Assembly (NCBI GenBank): GCA_023252195.1
Contig: JAHEXI010000027.1
Coordinates: 1 to 47,323, forward strand
Length of the DNA stretch: 47,323 bases
Direction of reading: 5' to 3'
Source: Pseudonocardiales bacterium
GTDB lineage: Bacteria; Actinomycetota; Actinomycetes; Mycobacteriales; Pseudonocardiaceae
The notes beneath the pieces were generated by a model that saw only the letters and a list, made by a program, of their open reading frames with translations, searched no databases and was not told where the DNA came from. How positions within the stretch are numbered: the first letter of the stretch is position 1; every line of letters begins with the position of its first letter. The translations under genes and the position numbers were made by a program. Of the stretch, positions 7,349 through 15,937 are shown piece after piece.

Positions 7349-8274
7349 CCTCCGTTGCTGCGGGCGACGGTATTAGTGCCAGATGGCCGGTCAGACTGGC
7401 CCGGGGCTGCCCCTTCGGATCGCCCCTGGGATCCCTGCAGCATCGGGGACCTGGCCAGCATCACGGTGGCAATGCCGATGAGGGCGGCACCGAGGAAGGC
7501 CAGCGCAAGCCACCCGCCGCCGCGGACCTGTTCGCCGAAGACGGCGATGCCGAAGCCGAACGCCAGAATCGGGTTGGACAGGGTCAGCGCGGGTTGGGAG
7601 GCGACCAGTCGCCCGGCTTGCAGGGATTGCTGCAGCAAGAAGAAGAACAGCGGGCCCACCACGATCAACAGGTAGGTCTGCCACGCGGTGAACACTCCGC
7701 GCAACTGGTGCGCGGCGTACGCGGCGGTGATGGCAGCCACCAGGGTGGCGGTGAACCCGAAACCCATCCCGGTCGCCACCCCGAGCAGTGCGGCGCGAGC
7801 GGCGTTGCGGCGGCGGTGAGCCAGCCCGACGAGCACCCCGACAATGACGAGTGTGCCCCCGGTTCCCAGCGCCCACGCCAGCGGCGACGCCCCACCCGGC
7901 TGGCCACCGGAGGGCTGTAGTGAGAACAGCAGCACCGCCAATCCGATGCTCATCCCGACCACGGCAGCCCACTCCCGCTGGTGCAGCCGGCTGTGGAACA
8001 CCGCGCCGGCCAGCAGCAGGGTGAACCCCAGCTCCAGGACCAGGATCGGCTGCACGAGGGCGATCGGACCCGTGGCCAGCGCTCCGGCCTGCAGCAGGAA
8101 CCCGACGATGACCGCCGCGATGCCCGCGATCCACGCGGGTCGGTGCGCCAGATTCCACAACATCGCCAGCCCGGAACGGTCGTCGGGCTCCTCGCGGTCG
8201 GCCTTGCGTTGCAACACCGACGCGGCGGCGTTGGCCCCGGCGGCCAGCACCGCCAGACCGACGCTCAGCACCAT
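7345..8274 (-). CDS. DMT-superfamily membrane transporter
   Basis: The 309-residue protein has about ten hydrophobic segments with the internal two-fold pattern of EamA/NIPA-like drug/metabolite transporters. Recognisable features are LVQPILVLELGFTLLLAGA in the first half and ASQPALTLSNPILAFGFGIA in the second. A soluble, Ser/Gly-rich C-terminal tail of about 35 residues follows. The substrate cannot be deduced. It is a paralogue of the frameshifted gene at 8404-9304, which lies upstream on the same strand, so the pair arose by tandem duplication. ATG at 8274-8272 is the first start in frame; no clear ribosome site precedes it. Confidence 0.78.
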   Translation of the reverse strand: MVLSVGLAVLAAGANAAASVLQRKADREEPDDRSGLAMLWNLAHRPAWIAGIAAVIVGFLLQAGALATGPIALVQPILVLELGFTLLLAGAVFHSRLHQREWAAVVGMSIGLAVLLFSLQPSGGQPGGASPLAWALGTGGTLVIVGVLVGLAHRRRNAARAALLGVATGMGFGFTATLVAAITAAYAAHQLRGVFTAWQTYLLIVVGPLFFFLLQQSLQAGRLVASQPALTLSNPILAFGFGIAVFGEQVRGGGWLALAFLGAALIGIATVMLARSPMLQGSQGRSEGAAPGQSDRPSGTNTVARSNGG

Positions 8275-8403
8275 GGCGACGGGACGTTCATGGTCGGGTC
8301 CGCCCTTCCGATGCCGGCTGCGGTGGCGTAGTACTGCTGGTCTTCCCTGAATCCACCCATACCCGTTCCGATGTGCCGGATATCCGCGTCATGCTCGATT
8401 GGC

Positions 8404-9304
8404 TCATCCCCCGGTGCCGGGTTCGCTCGCTTGCCGTTGTTCTTCGTCCTCGATCCGCTGGACCCGCAGCACCAGCGGCGAGGTGTCGAGCAGGATCACG
8501 CCGATCACCAGCAGCACCACCCCGATGATCGCACCGGGCAGGTGCCAGCCGCTGACGTCGACGCTCTCGTCGAACAACGCGAGACCGATCACGATCCCGA
8601 CGACCGGGTTGGCGGCGTCCATCACCGGCATGCTCGCCGCCAGCGGGCCGGCCTGGTAGGCGCTCTGTACGAGGGTCAGCGCGATGAAACTGACCACTCC
8701 CATCGCGTAGGGCTGCCACGTGCTCAGCGCCGTCACGATGCCTTTCTTGAACAGCGCCACGGTGGCGGCGAGCAGGGAAGATTGGGCGGCCAACGTCGCC
8801 ACCGCCGCCAACGCGTACAACGACGCTCGCGCCGACCCGCGCACCCGCCGAGCGGCGAGTAATGCCCCCGCGGTCAGCACCGCGAGCGCACCCAGCGCCG
8901 CCCCCCAACGCACCAGCGAGGGCAGCGGGTTGCCCGCCCGCGGCGCGGCCGCGACGATCCCCACCGTCAACCCGGCGGTCACCGCCACGATCCCACTCCA
9001 CTCCCGCAGGTGCAGCCGGAAACCATGACGGCGCACCGACACCGGGATGGCGAAGACCAGCTCGCTGGCGATCAACGGCTGCACCACGGTCAACGGACCA
9101 AAGGCCAGCGCGACGGCCTTGAATAGGAAGGACCCTGGCCCCGATCCCGGCCAGCCACGCCGGGCGATGCGCGAGGTCGGCCAGCAGCCGCAGTGACAGT
9201 GCCTCGTCGGCCGGTCGAGTGCTGGCCTCGCGTTGCTGTAGCACTCCACCGATCGCGAAACACGCTCCAGCGGCCAACGCGGCCAGCACGGCTATGATGA
9301 TCAC
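8404..9304 (-). pseudogene. DMT-superfamily transporter paralogue with one frameshift
   Basis: From GTG 9304-9302 the protein begins IIIAVLAALAAGACFAIGGV and runs to LADLAHRPAWLAGIGA. Near 9138 one extra base (within GGGGCCAGGG on the coding strand) shifts the frame. The second frame continues FLFKAVALAFGPLTVVQPL through nine more membrane segments to TGA at 8404. Removing one base restores 299 residues, close to the paralogue at 7345-8274 in length and design (LTVVQPLIASELVFA against ALVQPILVLELGFT). It is either a recent pseudogene or a sequencing error. It diverges from the aspartic protease-like gene with a gap of 43 bp. Confidence 0.7.
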
Positions 9305-9347
9305 GGTGGCCGATCCTGACCGTCGACTGCCAAAGGGCTCGAAAGGG

Positions 9348-10361
9348 GTGTTGACCGTTTCGAGGACGGCGAAACCGGCGGCGACGAAATTGCGCACCCT
9401 CGTGCTGCTGCTGGTCGGGCTGGTCGGGCTGGTGGGCTGCGCCGGCTTGGCGACGTCACCGGCGGCTTTCCCGGTGTCCTGCACCGGCTCGGGCCCCGGC
9501 ATGTCCGGCGCCGCGGCTACCCGGACGATCCCGGCGCGGGTAGTGCACACGGCCACCGCGACCCTGGTCCTGGTTCCGGTCTGCCTGTCCGGGCACGGTC
9601 CGTACCCGTTCGTTCTCGACACCGGTGCGACCCAGTCGCTGGTGGACCGGACTCTGGCCGACCAGCTGCAGCTGGCCTCTACCGGGACGACCACCCCGGC
9701 CACCGGGGTGGGATGTACCAGGGCGGCCGGTCACGTTCAGGTGCCGAGCTGGTCGGTGGGTGAGATCCCGCTGGGCGCACAGACGCTGACGTCACTGCCG
9801 GTGGCGGGAGCTACCGGTGGGCCTGGCATCGCCGGACTGCTGGGTTCTGATGTGTGGAGCCGGTTCGGCCGGTTCCAGCTCGACTACCGGGCTGGGCAGG
9901 TGCTCGTGCCTGGCCCGGAACAGGCCACCGCCCCGACGTCGGCGCCGCCCTCCGCGACCGATCCCGCGCCGGGCAGCCAGCGCGTGCCGATGACGGTCAT
10001 CCGCTCCGGGGCTTCCACCGTGGCGGTGGTCCCGGTGACCCTCGAGGGCGTCGGACCCAACAGGTTCGCCCTCGACACCGGTGCGTCGAACTCAGTGGTG
10101 GACCGCAAAGTGACCCAACAGCTGTCGCTGCCGCCGGTAGGGCGACCCCGCAACGCGGCCGGGGTGTCCTGTTCGGCCGCGTCGCAGCCGGTCCATGTGG
10201 CCTCCTGGCGGGTCGGCGCGGTCACGCTGCCCGCCCAGGACCTCGACAGCATTGCGCTGCCGATTCCCGCCCTGGACGGCCTGCTGGGTTCCGACGTGCT
10301 CTACGGGTTCGGCACCGTGACCATCGACTACGCCGCCAGCACCCTGGTGCTCGGCGGTTAG
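9348..10361 (+). CDS. Bilobed retropepsin-like aspartic protease lipoprotein
   Basis: The 337-residue protein has an export signal ending in lipobox LVGC and then two homologous lobes. Lobe 1 contains FVLDTGATQSLVDR (Asp91) and GLLGSDVWSRFG; lobe 2 contains FALDTGASNSVVDR (Asp243) and GLLGSDVLYGFG. The DTG motif and the GLLGSD block match bacterial retropepsin-like aspartic proteases, whose active site normally forms from two chains. Here both catalytic Asp residues lie on one chain, joined by a Pro/Ala/Thr linker. It is probably tethered outside the membrane. The start is uncertain: GTG 9348 follows AAAGG closely, while GTG 9306 and a TTG near 9388 are alternatives. It is convergent with arfB, 10 bp apart. 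Confidence 0.75.
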   Translation: MLTVSRTAKPAATKLRTLVLLLVGLVGLVGCAGLATSPAAFPVSCTGSGPGMSGAAATRTIPARVVHTATATLVLVPVCLSGHGPYPFVLDTGATQSLVDRTLADQLQLASTGTTTPATGVGCTRAAGHVQVPSWSVGEIPLGAQTLTSLPVAGATGGPGIAGLLGSDVWSRFGRFQLDYRAGQVLVPGPEQATAPTSAPPSATDPAPGSQRVPMTVIRSGASTVAVVPVTLEGVGPNRFALDTGASNSVVDRKVTQQLSLPPVGRPRNAAGVSCSAASQPVHVASWRVGAVTLPAQDLDSIALPIPALDGLLGSDVLYGFGTVTIDYAASTLVLGG

Positions 10362-10371
10362 CGCCCGGCCG

Positions 10372-10767
10372 TCAGTCGTCCGTTGTCCTGCGCAGCCGCT
10401 TGATGAGCATCCGGCGCCGCTTGTCGGCCAGCCGGCGCTCGCGGGCGGCCCGGGACGGGCGAGTCGGCCGGCGGGTGGGTGGATCGGGGGCCAGCGCGGC
10501 ACGCAGCATCGCGGCGAGTCGGGCCCGGGCAGCATCCCGGTTGCGCAGCTGGGAGCGGTACTCGCTGGCCACCACAGTGAGCACGCCATCAACCAGCCGG
10601 TTGGACAGCCGCTGCAGCACGCGGGCCCGTTGCTGCTCGGTGAGCGTCGTGCTGGCAGCCACATCGAAGATCAATTCGACCCGCGAATCGGTGGTGTTCA
10701 CGCCCTGCCCACCGGGCCCACCCGACCGAGAGAATCGCCACCCCAGCTCCCGTTCTGGAATCAACAC
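10372..10767 (-). CDS. arfB: Ribosome-rescue peptidyl-tRNA hydrolase ArfB
   Basis: This 131-residue protein has the release-factor GGQ motif near the N-terminus (FSRSGGPGGQGVNTTDSRVE, Gly19-Gly20-Gln21) and a long, highly basic C-terminal tail (RPSRAARERRLADKRRRMLI) that in ArfB enters the empty mRNA channel. It hydrolyses peptidyl-tRNA on ribosomes stalled without a stop codon. Its length is about that of the family (near 140 residues). Start is GTG at 10767-10765. Between it and acs lies a palindromic repeat (10792-10852), so it is probably transcribed separately from acs. Confidence 0.9.
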   Translation of the reverse strand: MLIPERELGWRFSRSGGPGGQGVNTTDSRVELIFDVAASTTLTEQQRARVLQRLSNRLVDGVLTVVASEYRSQLRNRDAARARLAAMLRAALAPDPPTRRPTRPSRAARERRLADKRRRMLIKRLRRTTDD

Positions 10768-10791
10768 CTATCCAGCATGCCTGACATCGTG

Positions 10792-10852
10792 ATTCGGTTC
10801 CGAATGGCGGTCCAACGGGTGCGCAAGACCGCCATTCGGAGCCGAATGGCGG
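10792..10852. repeat. ATTCGG palindrome cluster, copy 2
   Basis: A half copy at 10792-10811 and a full palindrome at 10828-10852 carry the same CCGCCATTCGG arm as 54-120, in opposite order. Together they can form a perfect 14-bp stem (10799-10812 with 10827-10840). It lies 5 bp after the acs stop codon and could end acs transcription, though no T run follows. Confidence 0.7.
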
Positions 10853-10856
10853 CGGG

Positions 10857-12833
10857 TTACTCCCCGGAGTCGGATTTCATACCGGCTGAGATCAGGTCCA
10901 TTACCGCTGAGTCGGCTAGGGTTGTTACGTCTCCTATCTCGCGGTGTTCGGCTACGTCGCGTAGCAGGCGGCGCATGATCTTGCCGGATCTCGTTTTCGG
11001 CAGGTCGGCGACGACCATGATCTGCCTCGGCTTGGCGATCGCGCCGATCTCCTTGGCCACGTGGTTGCGCAGCGCCTTGATCGCCTCTTCGCCCCGTGCC
11101 TCGTCTTCGGCGACGTGGCCGCGCAGGATCACGAACGCGACGATGCCCTGGCCGGTGATCGGATCCGGAGCGCCGACCACGGCGGCCTCGGCCACCGTCG
11201 GATGCGACACCAGCGCGGATTCCACCTCGGTCGTGGAGATCCGGTGCCCGGAAACGTTCATCACGTCGTCCACCCGGCCCAGCAGCCAGATCGAGCCGTC
11301 GTCGTCATACTTGGCGCCGTCCCCGGCGAAGTAATAACCCTGCTCGGCGAAGCGCGACCAGTACGTCTCTCGGTACCGCTCGTCGTCACCCCAGATCGTG
11401 CGCAACATCCCCGGCCAGGGCTTATCGAGCGCCAGATAGCCACCCTGGCCGTGATCGACCGGGGTACCGGACTCGTCGACCACGGTGGCGCTGATGCCCG
11501 GCAGCGGGCACATCGCCGAGCCCGGTTTGGCCGCGGTCACACCGGGCAGCGGCGCAATCATGATCGCACCGGTCTCGGTCTGCCACCAGGTGTCCACGAT
11601 CGGGCAGCGATCGCCGCCGATGTGCTCGCGGTACCACATCCAGGCCTCCGGGTTGATCGGCTCCCCCACGCTGCCCAGCACCCGCAGCGACGACAGGTCG
11701 AACTTCTCCGGGATCTGGCTGCCCCACTTCATGAAGGTGCGAATCAGGGTCGGCGCGGTGTAGTAGAGCGTCACGCCGTACTTCTGCACGATCTCCCAGT
11801 GCCGGCCCTCGTGCGGGGTGTTCGGGGTGCCCTCGTACATCACCGACGTCGCCCGGTTGGCCAGCGGACCGTAGACGATGTAGCTGTGCCCGGTGACCCA
11901 ACCGATGTCGGCGGTGCACCAATAGACATCCTGGCCGGCCTTGTGGTCGAACACCACGTGGTGGGTGTATGCGCACTGGGTGAGGTAGCCGCCGGAGGTG
12001 TGCAGGATGCCCTTGGGCTTGCCGGTGGTGCCCGAGGTGTAGAGGATGTACAGCGGTTGCTCGCTGTCGAACGCCTCGGGAGTGTGCTGGTCGGACTGGT
12101 CATCCATCAGCTCGTGCCACCACAGGTCGCGGCCTTCGGTCCAGTCGATGTCGATGCCGGTGCGCTGGACCACCACGACGTTGCGCACCGTCGAGGTGTC
12201 CTTGAGCGCCTCGTCTGCGTTGGCCTTCAACGGCGCAGCCTTGCCGCGCCGGAACTGGCCATCGGCAGTGATCACTAGCTTGGCCTGCGCATCGTTGATC
12301 CGCTGGCGCAGCGACTCGGCGGAGAAACCACCGAACACCACGTTGTGCGGCATGCCCAGCCGCGCGCAGGCGAGCATGGCGAACACCGCCTCGGGGATCA
12401 TCGGCATCTGGATGGCCACACAGTCCCCGGTCTGCAAGCCCAGTGACAGCAGGGCGTTGGCCGCTTTGCAGACCTCCCGCTGCAGGTCGGCGTAGGTGAT
12501 GGTGCGGCCATCGCCCGACTCGCCCTCCCAATGGAAGGCGACCTGTTCCCCGTGGCCGTCCTCGACGTGGCGGTCGACGCAGTTGTAGGCGACGTTGAGC
12601 TTGCCGCCGACGAACCACTTAGCGAACGGTGCGTTCGACCAGTCGAGGACCTGCTCGAAGTCGGTGTTCCAGTGCAGCCGGTGAGCCTGTTGTGCCCAGA
12701 ATCCCTCGCGGTCAGCGTCTGCTTGGTCGTAGAGCGCCGCGGTAGCGTTCGCCTGCGCGGCGAACTCCTCACTTGGGGGAAACGCCCGGCTCTCGGTGTG
12801 CAGATTGGCGAGTCGCTGGCTTGAGTCACCCAT
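10857..12833 (-). CDS. acs: Acetyl-CoA synthetase
   Basis: This 658-residue enzyme activates acetate to acetyl-AMP and then acetyl-CoA in the cytoplasm. The AMP-binding loop reads YILYTSGTTGKPKGILHT, the A5 region DTWWQTETGAIM, and the hinge region YFAGDGAKYDDDGSIWLLGR. The C-terminal motif LPKTRSGKIMRRLLR contains the lysine that acetylation inactivates in this family. Length is normal (about 650). I chose ATG 12833-12831, preceded by GGAGG 9-10 nt upstream, over longer in-frame starts up to 12935. It diverges from the methyltransferase gene at 13035. The same gene lies near the Tad locus in mycobacteria (acs/Rv3667). Confidence 0.96.
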   Translation of the reverse strand: MGDSSQRLANLHTESRAFPPSEEFAAQANATAALYDQADADREGFWAQQAHRLHWNTDFEQVLDWSNAPFAKWFVGGKLNVAYNCVDRHVEDGHGEQVAFHWEGESGDGRTITYADLQREVCKAANALLSLGLQTGDCVAIQMPMIPEAVFAMLACARLGMPHNVVFGGFSAESLRQRINDAQAKLVITADGQFRRGKAAPLKANADEALKDTSTVRNVVVVQRTGIDIDWTEGRDLWWHELMDDQSDQHTPEAFDSEQPLYILYTSGTTGKPKGILHTSGGYLTQCAYTHHVVFDHKAGQDVYWCTADIGWVTGHSYIVYGPLANRATSVMYEGTPNTPHEGRHWEIVQKYGVTLYYTAPTLIRTFMKWGSQIPEKFDLSSLRVLGSVGEPINPEAWMWYREHIGGDRCPIVDTWWQTETGAIMIAPLPGVTAAKPGSAMCPLPGISATVVDESGTPVDHGQGGYLALDKPWPGMLRTIWGDDERYRETYWSRFAEQGYYFAGDGAKYDDDGSIWLLGRVDDVMNVSGHRISTTEVESALVSHPTVAEAAVVGAPDPITGQGIVAFVILRGHVAEDEARGEEAIKALRNHVAKEIGAIAKPRQIMVVADLPKTRSGKIMRRLLRDVAEHREIGDVTTLADSAVMDLISAGMKSDSGE

Positions 12834-12996
12834 TGTGGAAGGTCCTCCCATATCGCGTTTGTCACGGTCAGGTGATGACGGTAGTAGCCCGCCCATCCCG
12901 GGGCTACCGCTGTGTCGAAACGATGGCGCAACCACCCGTCATCGTTGGCCCGGGCGCGCAAAATCGCGGCCTATACGTTTCATATCGCGAGACAAA

Positions 12997-13027
12997 TTGT
13001 CCATTATACGAGATGCACGTCTAGCAT
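12997..13027 (+). promoter_or_regulatory. Possible promoter of a leaderless methyltransferase mRNA
   Basis: TTGTCC (12997-13002) and TAGCAT (13022-13027) are spaced by 19 nt, slightly long. The -10-like hexamer ends 7 nt before the GTG start at 13035, where no ribosome site is present. This is the layout of leaderless transcripts common in actinobacteria. Confidence 0.35.
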
Positions 13028-13034
13028 CGACGTC

Positions 13035-13799
13035 GTGACTGCCACCAACCGTCCGCGCGAGTGGGACGCCACGACTTACGACTCCTTGCCGCTGCCGCAC
13101 CAACGCTGGGGCCGTGGGGTCCTGGCCTCGCTTCCACTTCGAGGCGACGAACGGGTGCTCGACGTCGGCGCGGGCACCGGTCGCGACACCGCGGCGCTGC
13201 TTCAACGGCTTCCCCGCGGCCATGTCGTCGCGGTCGACGGCTCGATGGCCATGCTCGCTCAGCTTCGCGACCGTCTCGCCGGCGTCGGCCCTGATCGCCT
13301 GACGACCCTGCACGCCGACCTCACCGCGCCACTGACGCTTGAGGAACCGGTCGATGCAGTGTTCTCGGTCGCGACGCTGCATTGGATTCCCGACCACAAA
13401 TCCCTCTTCCGGTCACTGGCCGGCGTGCTGCGGCCCGGCGGCCTGCTTCGAGCCGAGTGGGGCGGTGCCGGCAATGTAGCCAATGTCGAGGCCGTGCTGG
13501 TCGAGCTCGGACTCCCGCGAGTCGGCGAGGCATGTTATTTCGCCACCGCGGAGCAGACCGCCGAGCGGCTGACCGCGGCCGGTTTCGCCGATATCGAGGT
13601 TGTCTGCGTGCCGGGTGCCGCTCGAATGGAGTCTGCTGTCCAATTCGAGGCGTTCCTGACCAGCGTTGTGCTCAGCGCCGTCCTGGATTCCATCCCGGCC
13701 GGGCAGCGCCGGCAGGCCGTCAGGGACGTGGCTGCCAGGCTGCCCGAGCCACAGATCGATTATGTGCGACTCCGAGCCTCCGCGCGACGTGCCGCCTGA
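13035..13799 (+). CDS. Class I SAM-dependent methyltransferase
   Basis: The 254-residue protein has a Rossmann-type methyltransferase core: motif I VLDVGAGTGRD (residues 42-51), HVVAVDGSMAMLAQLRD (motif II acidic residue), and DAVFSVATLHWIPDHKSLF with LRPGGLLRAEWGG. The beginning (REWDATTYDSLPLPHQRWG) and the HWIPDH segment resemble trans-aconitate 2-methyltransferase and related small-molecule methyltransferases. The substrate is not evident. GTG 13035 is preferred; upstream sequence in the same frame is low-complexity and crosses the acs promoter region. Palindrome B follows 13 bp after the stop. Confidence 0.85.
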   Translation: MTATNRPREWDATTYDSLPLPHQRWGRGVLASLPLRGDERVLDVGAGTGRDTAALLQRLPRGHVVAVDGSMAMLAQLRDRLAGVGPDRLTTLHADLTAPLTLEEPVDAVFSVATLHWIPDHKSLFRSLAGVLRPGGLLRAEWGGAGNVANVEAVLVELGLPRVGEACYFATAEQTAERLTAAGFADIEVVCVPGAARMESAVQFEAFLTSVVLSAVLDSIPAGQRRQAVRDVAARLPEPQIDYVRLRASARRAA

Positions 13800-13811
13800 G
13801 AGCACGCTCAA

Positions 13812-13871
13812 GATCACGGTATGTGTGTCGTGCGCGACATGACGTGTCGCCTACGCACACAAACCGCGATC
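13812..13871. repeat. GATCA-TTTGTGTG palindrome, copy B
   Basis: This 60-nt inverted repeat lies between the methyltransferase and the Fic-like gene. Outer arms GATCACGGTATGTGTGTCG and GCACACAAACCGCGATC match copies A and C. The inner part (GCGCGACATGACGTGTCGC) forms a second stem. Arms match each other with a few mismatches, as expected for a diverging repeat. Confidence 0.75.
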
Positions 13872-13925
13872 AGCCCGGTTCCGGTGAGTCATGGGGACCC
13901 TCCAGCGCGCACTAGTCTCGCCGGA

Positions 13926-14669
13926 GTGTCTGCAGACCCGCTGGCCCCGCTGATGGATCTTCCCGGAGTAGGGGACGCTGTCACCCGAGCCCGCGACGCG
14001 GTGACCGCTGCGCACCGGCACCCGGCTAACCGGCGTAGCTGGCCGGCCACTGCGGCCGAGGCGTCGGTACGCGCCGCCCGGGCTTCGGCCGCGCTGGACG
14101 GCGGTAACCCCGAGTTGCCCGGCGACGGGTCGGTGCGCGACCCGGTGCTGGCCGGCGCGTTGCGGGTCGCGGAGGCATTGGGTGGGCTGCTCAGCACCTG
14201 GCGGCGGGCTCCGCTACAGACTCTGGCCCGGTTACACGTGCTCGCCGCGGCGGATCTGCTCCCCGGCCCGCAGCTGGGGCGGCCGGACTCATCGCGCGGC
14301 ATCACCGCTCGACTCGACGGGTTGGCGAGCTTGGTCACCGGGGGCAGCCAGGTCCCGGCACCGGTACTGGTCGCGGTGGTGCACGGCGAACTGCTGGCAC
14401 TGGCGCCCTTCGGGCAGGGCAACGGTGTAGTCGCCCGGGCCGCGGCCCGCCTCACCATGGTGTCCAGCGGCCTGGATCCCAAGGGTCTGATCGTGCCGGA
14501 GGTAGCGCATCTGCGCCGTGAGGGGCAGTACCGGACGGCTGCGGCGGGCTTCTCCAGCGGCGAGGTAGAGGCGATTGGCCGGTGGCTCGTGCACTGCTGC
14601 ACCGCGCTGTCCGCCGGGTCGCGGGAGGCAATCTCGATCGCCGAGGCAGTCACTGTGGGTAACAACTAG
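13926..14669 (+). CDS. Degenerate Fic-fold protein (Rv3662c-like)
   Basis: This 247-residue helical protein is likely the counterpart of mycobacterial Rv3662c. RAARASAALDGGN resembles the helix that enters Fic proteins (S/T-x-x-I-E-G-N), and VVHGELLALAPFGQGNGVVA with RAAARL matches the Fic active-site loop HPFxxGNGRxxR. The catalytic His and the first Arg are replaced (Ala and Val), so AMP transfer is unlikely; this is inference from motif comparison. GTG 13926 has a TAGTCT hexamer (13913-13918) seven bases upstream and no ribosome site, suggesting a leaderless mRNA. Longer in-frame starts would cross palindrome B. Confidence 0.7.
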   Translation: MSADPLAPLMDLPGVGDAVTRARDAVTAAHRHPANRRSWPATAAEASVRAARASAALDGGNPELPGDGSVRDPVLAGALRVAEALGGLLSTWRRAPLQTLARLHVLAAADLLPGPQLGRPDSSRGITARLDGLASLVTGGSQVPAPVLVAVVHGELLALAPFGQGNGVVARAAARLTMVSSGLDPKGLIVPEVAHLRREGQYRTAAAGFSSGEVEAIGRWLVHCCTALSAGSREAISIAEAVTVGNN

Positions 14670-15130
14670 CGGTGATCGCGTAACCAAGAGCGGGTGACGT
14701 CAGCTACTAGTCAGCCCACGGCGACTGAATAACGACGGCGGCGCTACTGGGAGCCCACACAAGCTTCCAGTCGCGCCGCCGTCCGCACGGACTGCCGGGG
14801 TACCAAGCGTGCAACTCGTGTCGTACCCTGCGGTGTCTCGGCGCCCGTATCCCCAGAGGACACGGCACGCAGACCCTTGACGACAAGCCTCCCGCGGCGT
14901 GCTGCGCGTGGGGTGCCCGACGCCCGTGCACGGAGCTCCAGACGGGGTTGACGGTACTTCTCTGCCGCACCGCCCCTGGCCTTCCAGATGTCCGTGCAGT
15001 CATGTCTACTCCGTGACCGGGGGCACAGCAAGGGGCCCGATCAGGCACTGCACTTTGATTACTCTTCGTGCAATTAGCGGGTCAGGGCCACTCGTTTGAG
15101 GCAAGCGACGACCCATTGAGCCGACTTGAC
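14670..15130. other. 461-bp gap without a supportable gene
   Basis: This lies between the Fic-like gene and the HAD gene. Two minus-strand frames (14744-15031 and 14707-15048) are open but show no ribosome site, no recognisable domain, and Arg/Gly/Ser-rich random-looking composition. No tRNA, tmRNA or RNase P consensus was found. Several short inverted repeats are present. It could hold an uncharacterised RNA or a worn-out element. Confidence 0.4.
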
Positions 15131-15937
15131 TCAACGCTGCCGTCGCCGTAATCCGTACCAGGCGACGCCGGCAGCGGCCGCTGCACCCAATCCGACAGCT
15201 GCGGCGATCTGTGCACCGGAGGGCGCCGGAATCCGGGTCCGCAGTGACACCGGGTTGGAGAATGCGAGCACCGGCCAGCCCCGCGCAACGGCCTCGCGGC
15301 GCAGCGCTCGGTCCGGGTTCACCGCTGTCGGGTGGCCGACCGCCTCCAGCAGCGGTAGATCCGTGATCGAGTCTGAGTAGGCGTGACAGCGTTGCATGTC
15401 GTAACCCTGCTCCTCGGCCAGCCGCCGGGCGGCCAGTGCCTTGTTCTCTCCCGCGCAGTAGAACTCCACGTCGCCGGTGTACCGACCGTCGTGGGTCCCC
15501 ATCCGGGTGGCCACAGTGTGCGTCGCGCCGATCATCTTGGCGATCGGCGCCACCACCTCCACCCCTGACGCCGACACCACGATGATGTCTTCGCCCCGCT
15601 GGTGGTGCGCGGCGATCAACTCGGTCGCCTCGGCGTACACCAGCGGGTCCACGACGTCGTGCAGCGTCTCCTCGACGATTGCGGTCACTTGCGCGATGTC
15701 CCAGCCGGTGCATTGCGCGGTGATGTGCGCCCGCATCCGTTCCATCTGCTCGGTGTCGGCCCCCGCCAGCAGGTACATGAACTGGGCATAAGTGCTCTTG
15801 AGGATCGCGCGCCGGTTGATCAGACCTTCCTGGAAGAACGCTCGGGAGAACACAAACGCACTGGACTTGGCGATGATGGTCTTGTCCAGGTCGAAGAACG
15901 CTGCGATGCCCGAAGCGTCCAGGCTGGATGAGCTCAC
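15131..15937 (-). CDS. SerB-like HAD-IB family phosphatase with membrane tail
   Basis: The 268-residue protein has HAD motif I FFDLDKTI (Asp16, Asp18), motif II IIVVSASG, a conserved Lys in AGENKALAARRL, and motif III YSDSITDLPLLEAVG. It belongs to the HAD-IB phosphoserine phosphatase-like group represented by Rv3661, which lies next to the same Tad genes in mycobacteria. A hydrophobic tail (AAAVGLGAAAAAGVAWYGL) followed by RRRQR suggests C-terminal membrane anchoring. I chose GTG 15937; longer frames upstream run into the ssd promoter region. It diverges from ssd. Its phosphorylated substrate is unknown. Confidence 0.88.
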   Translation of the reverse strand: MSSSSLDASGIAAFFDLDKTIIAKSSAFVFSRAFFQEGLINRRAILKSTYAQFMYLLAGADTEQMERMRAHITAQCTGWDIAQVTAIVEETLHDVVDPLVYAEATELIAAHHQRGEDIIVVSASGVEVVAPIAKMIGATHTVATRMGTHDGRYTGDVEFYCAGENKALAARRLAEEQGYDMQRCHAYSDSITDLPLLEAVGHPTAVNPDRALRREAVARGWPVLAFSNPVSLRTRIPAPSGAQIAAAVGLGAAAAAGVAWYGLRRRQR

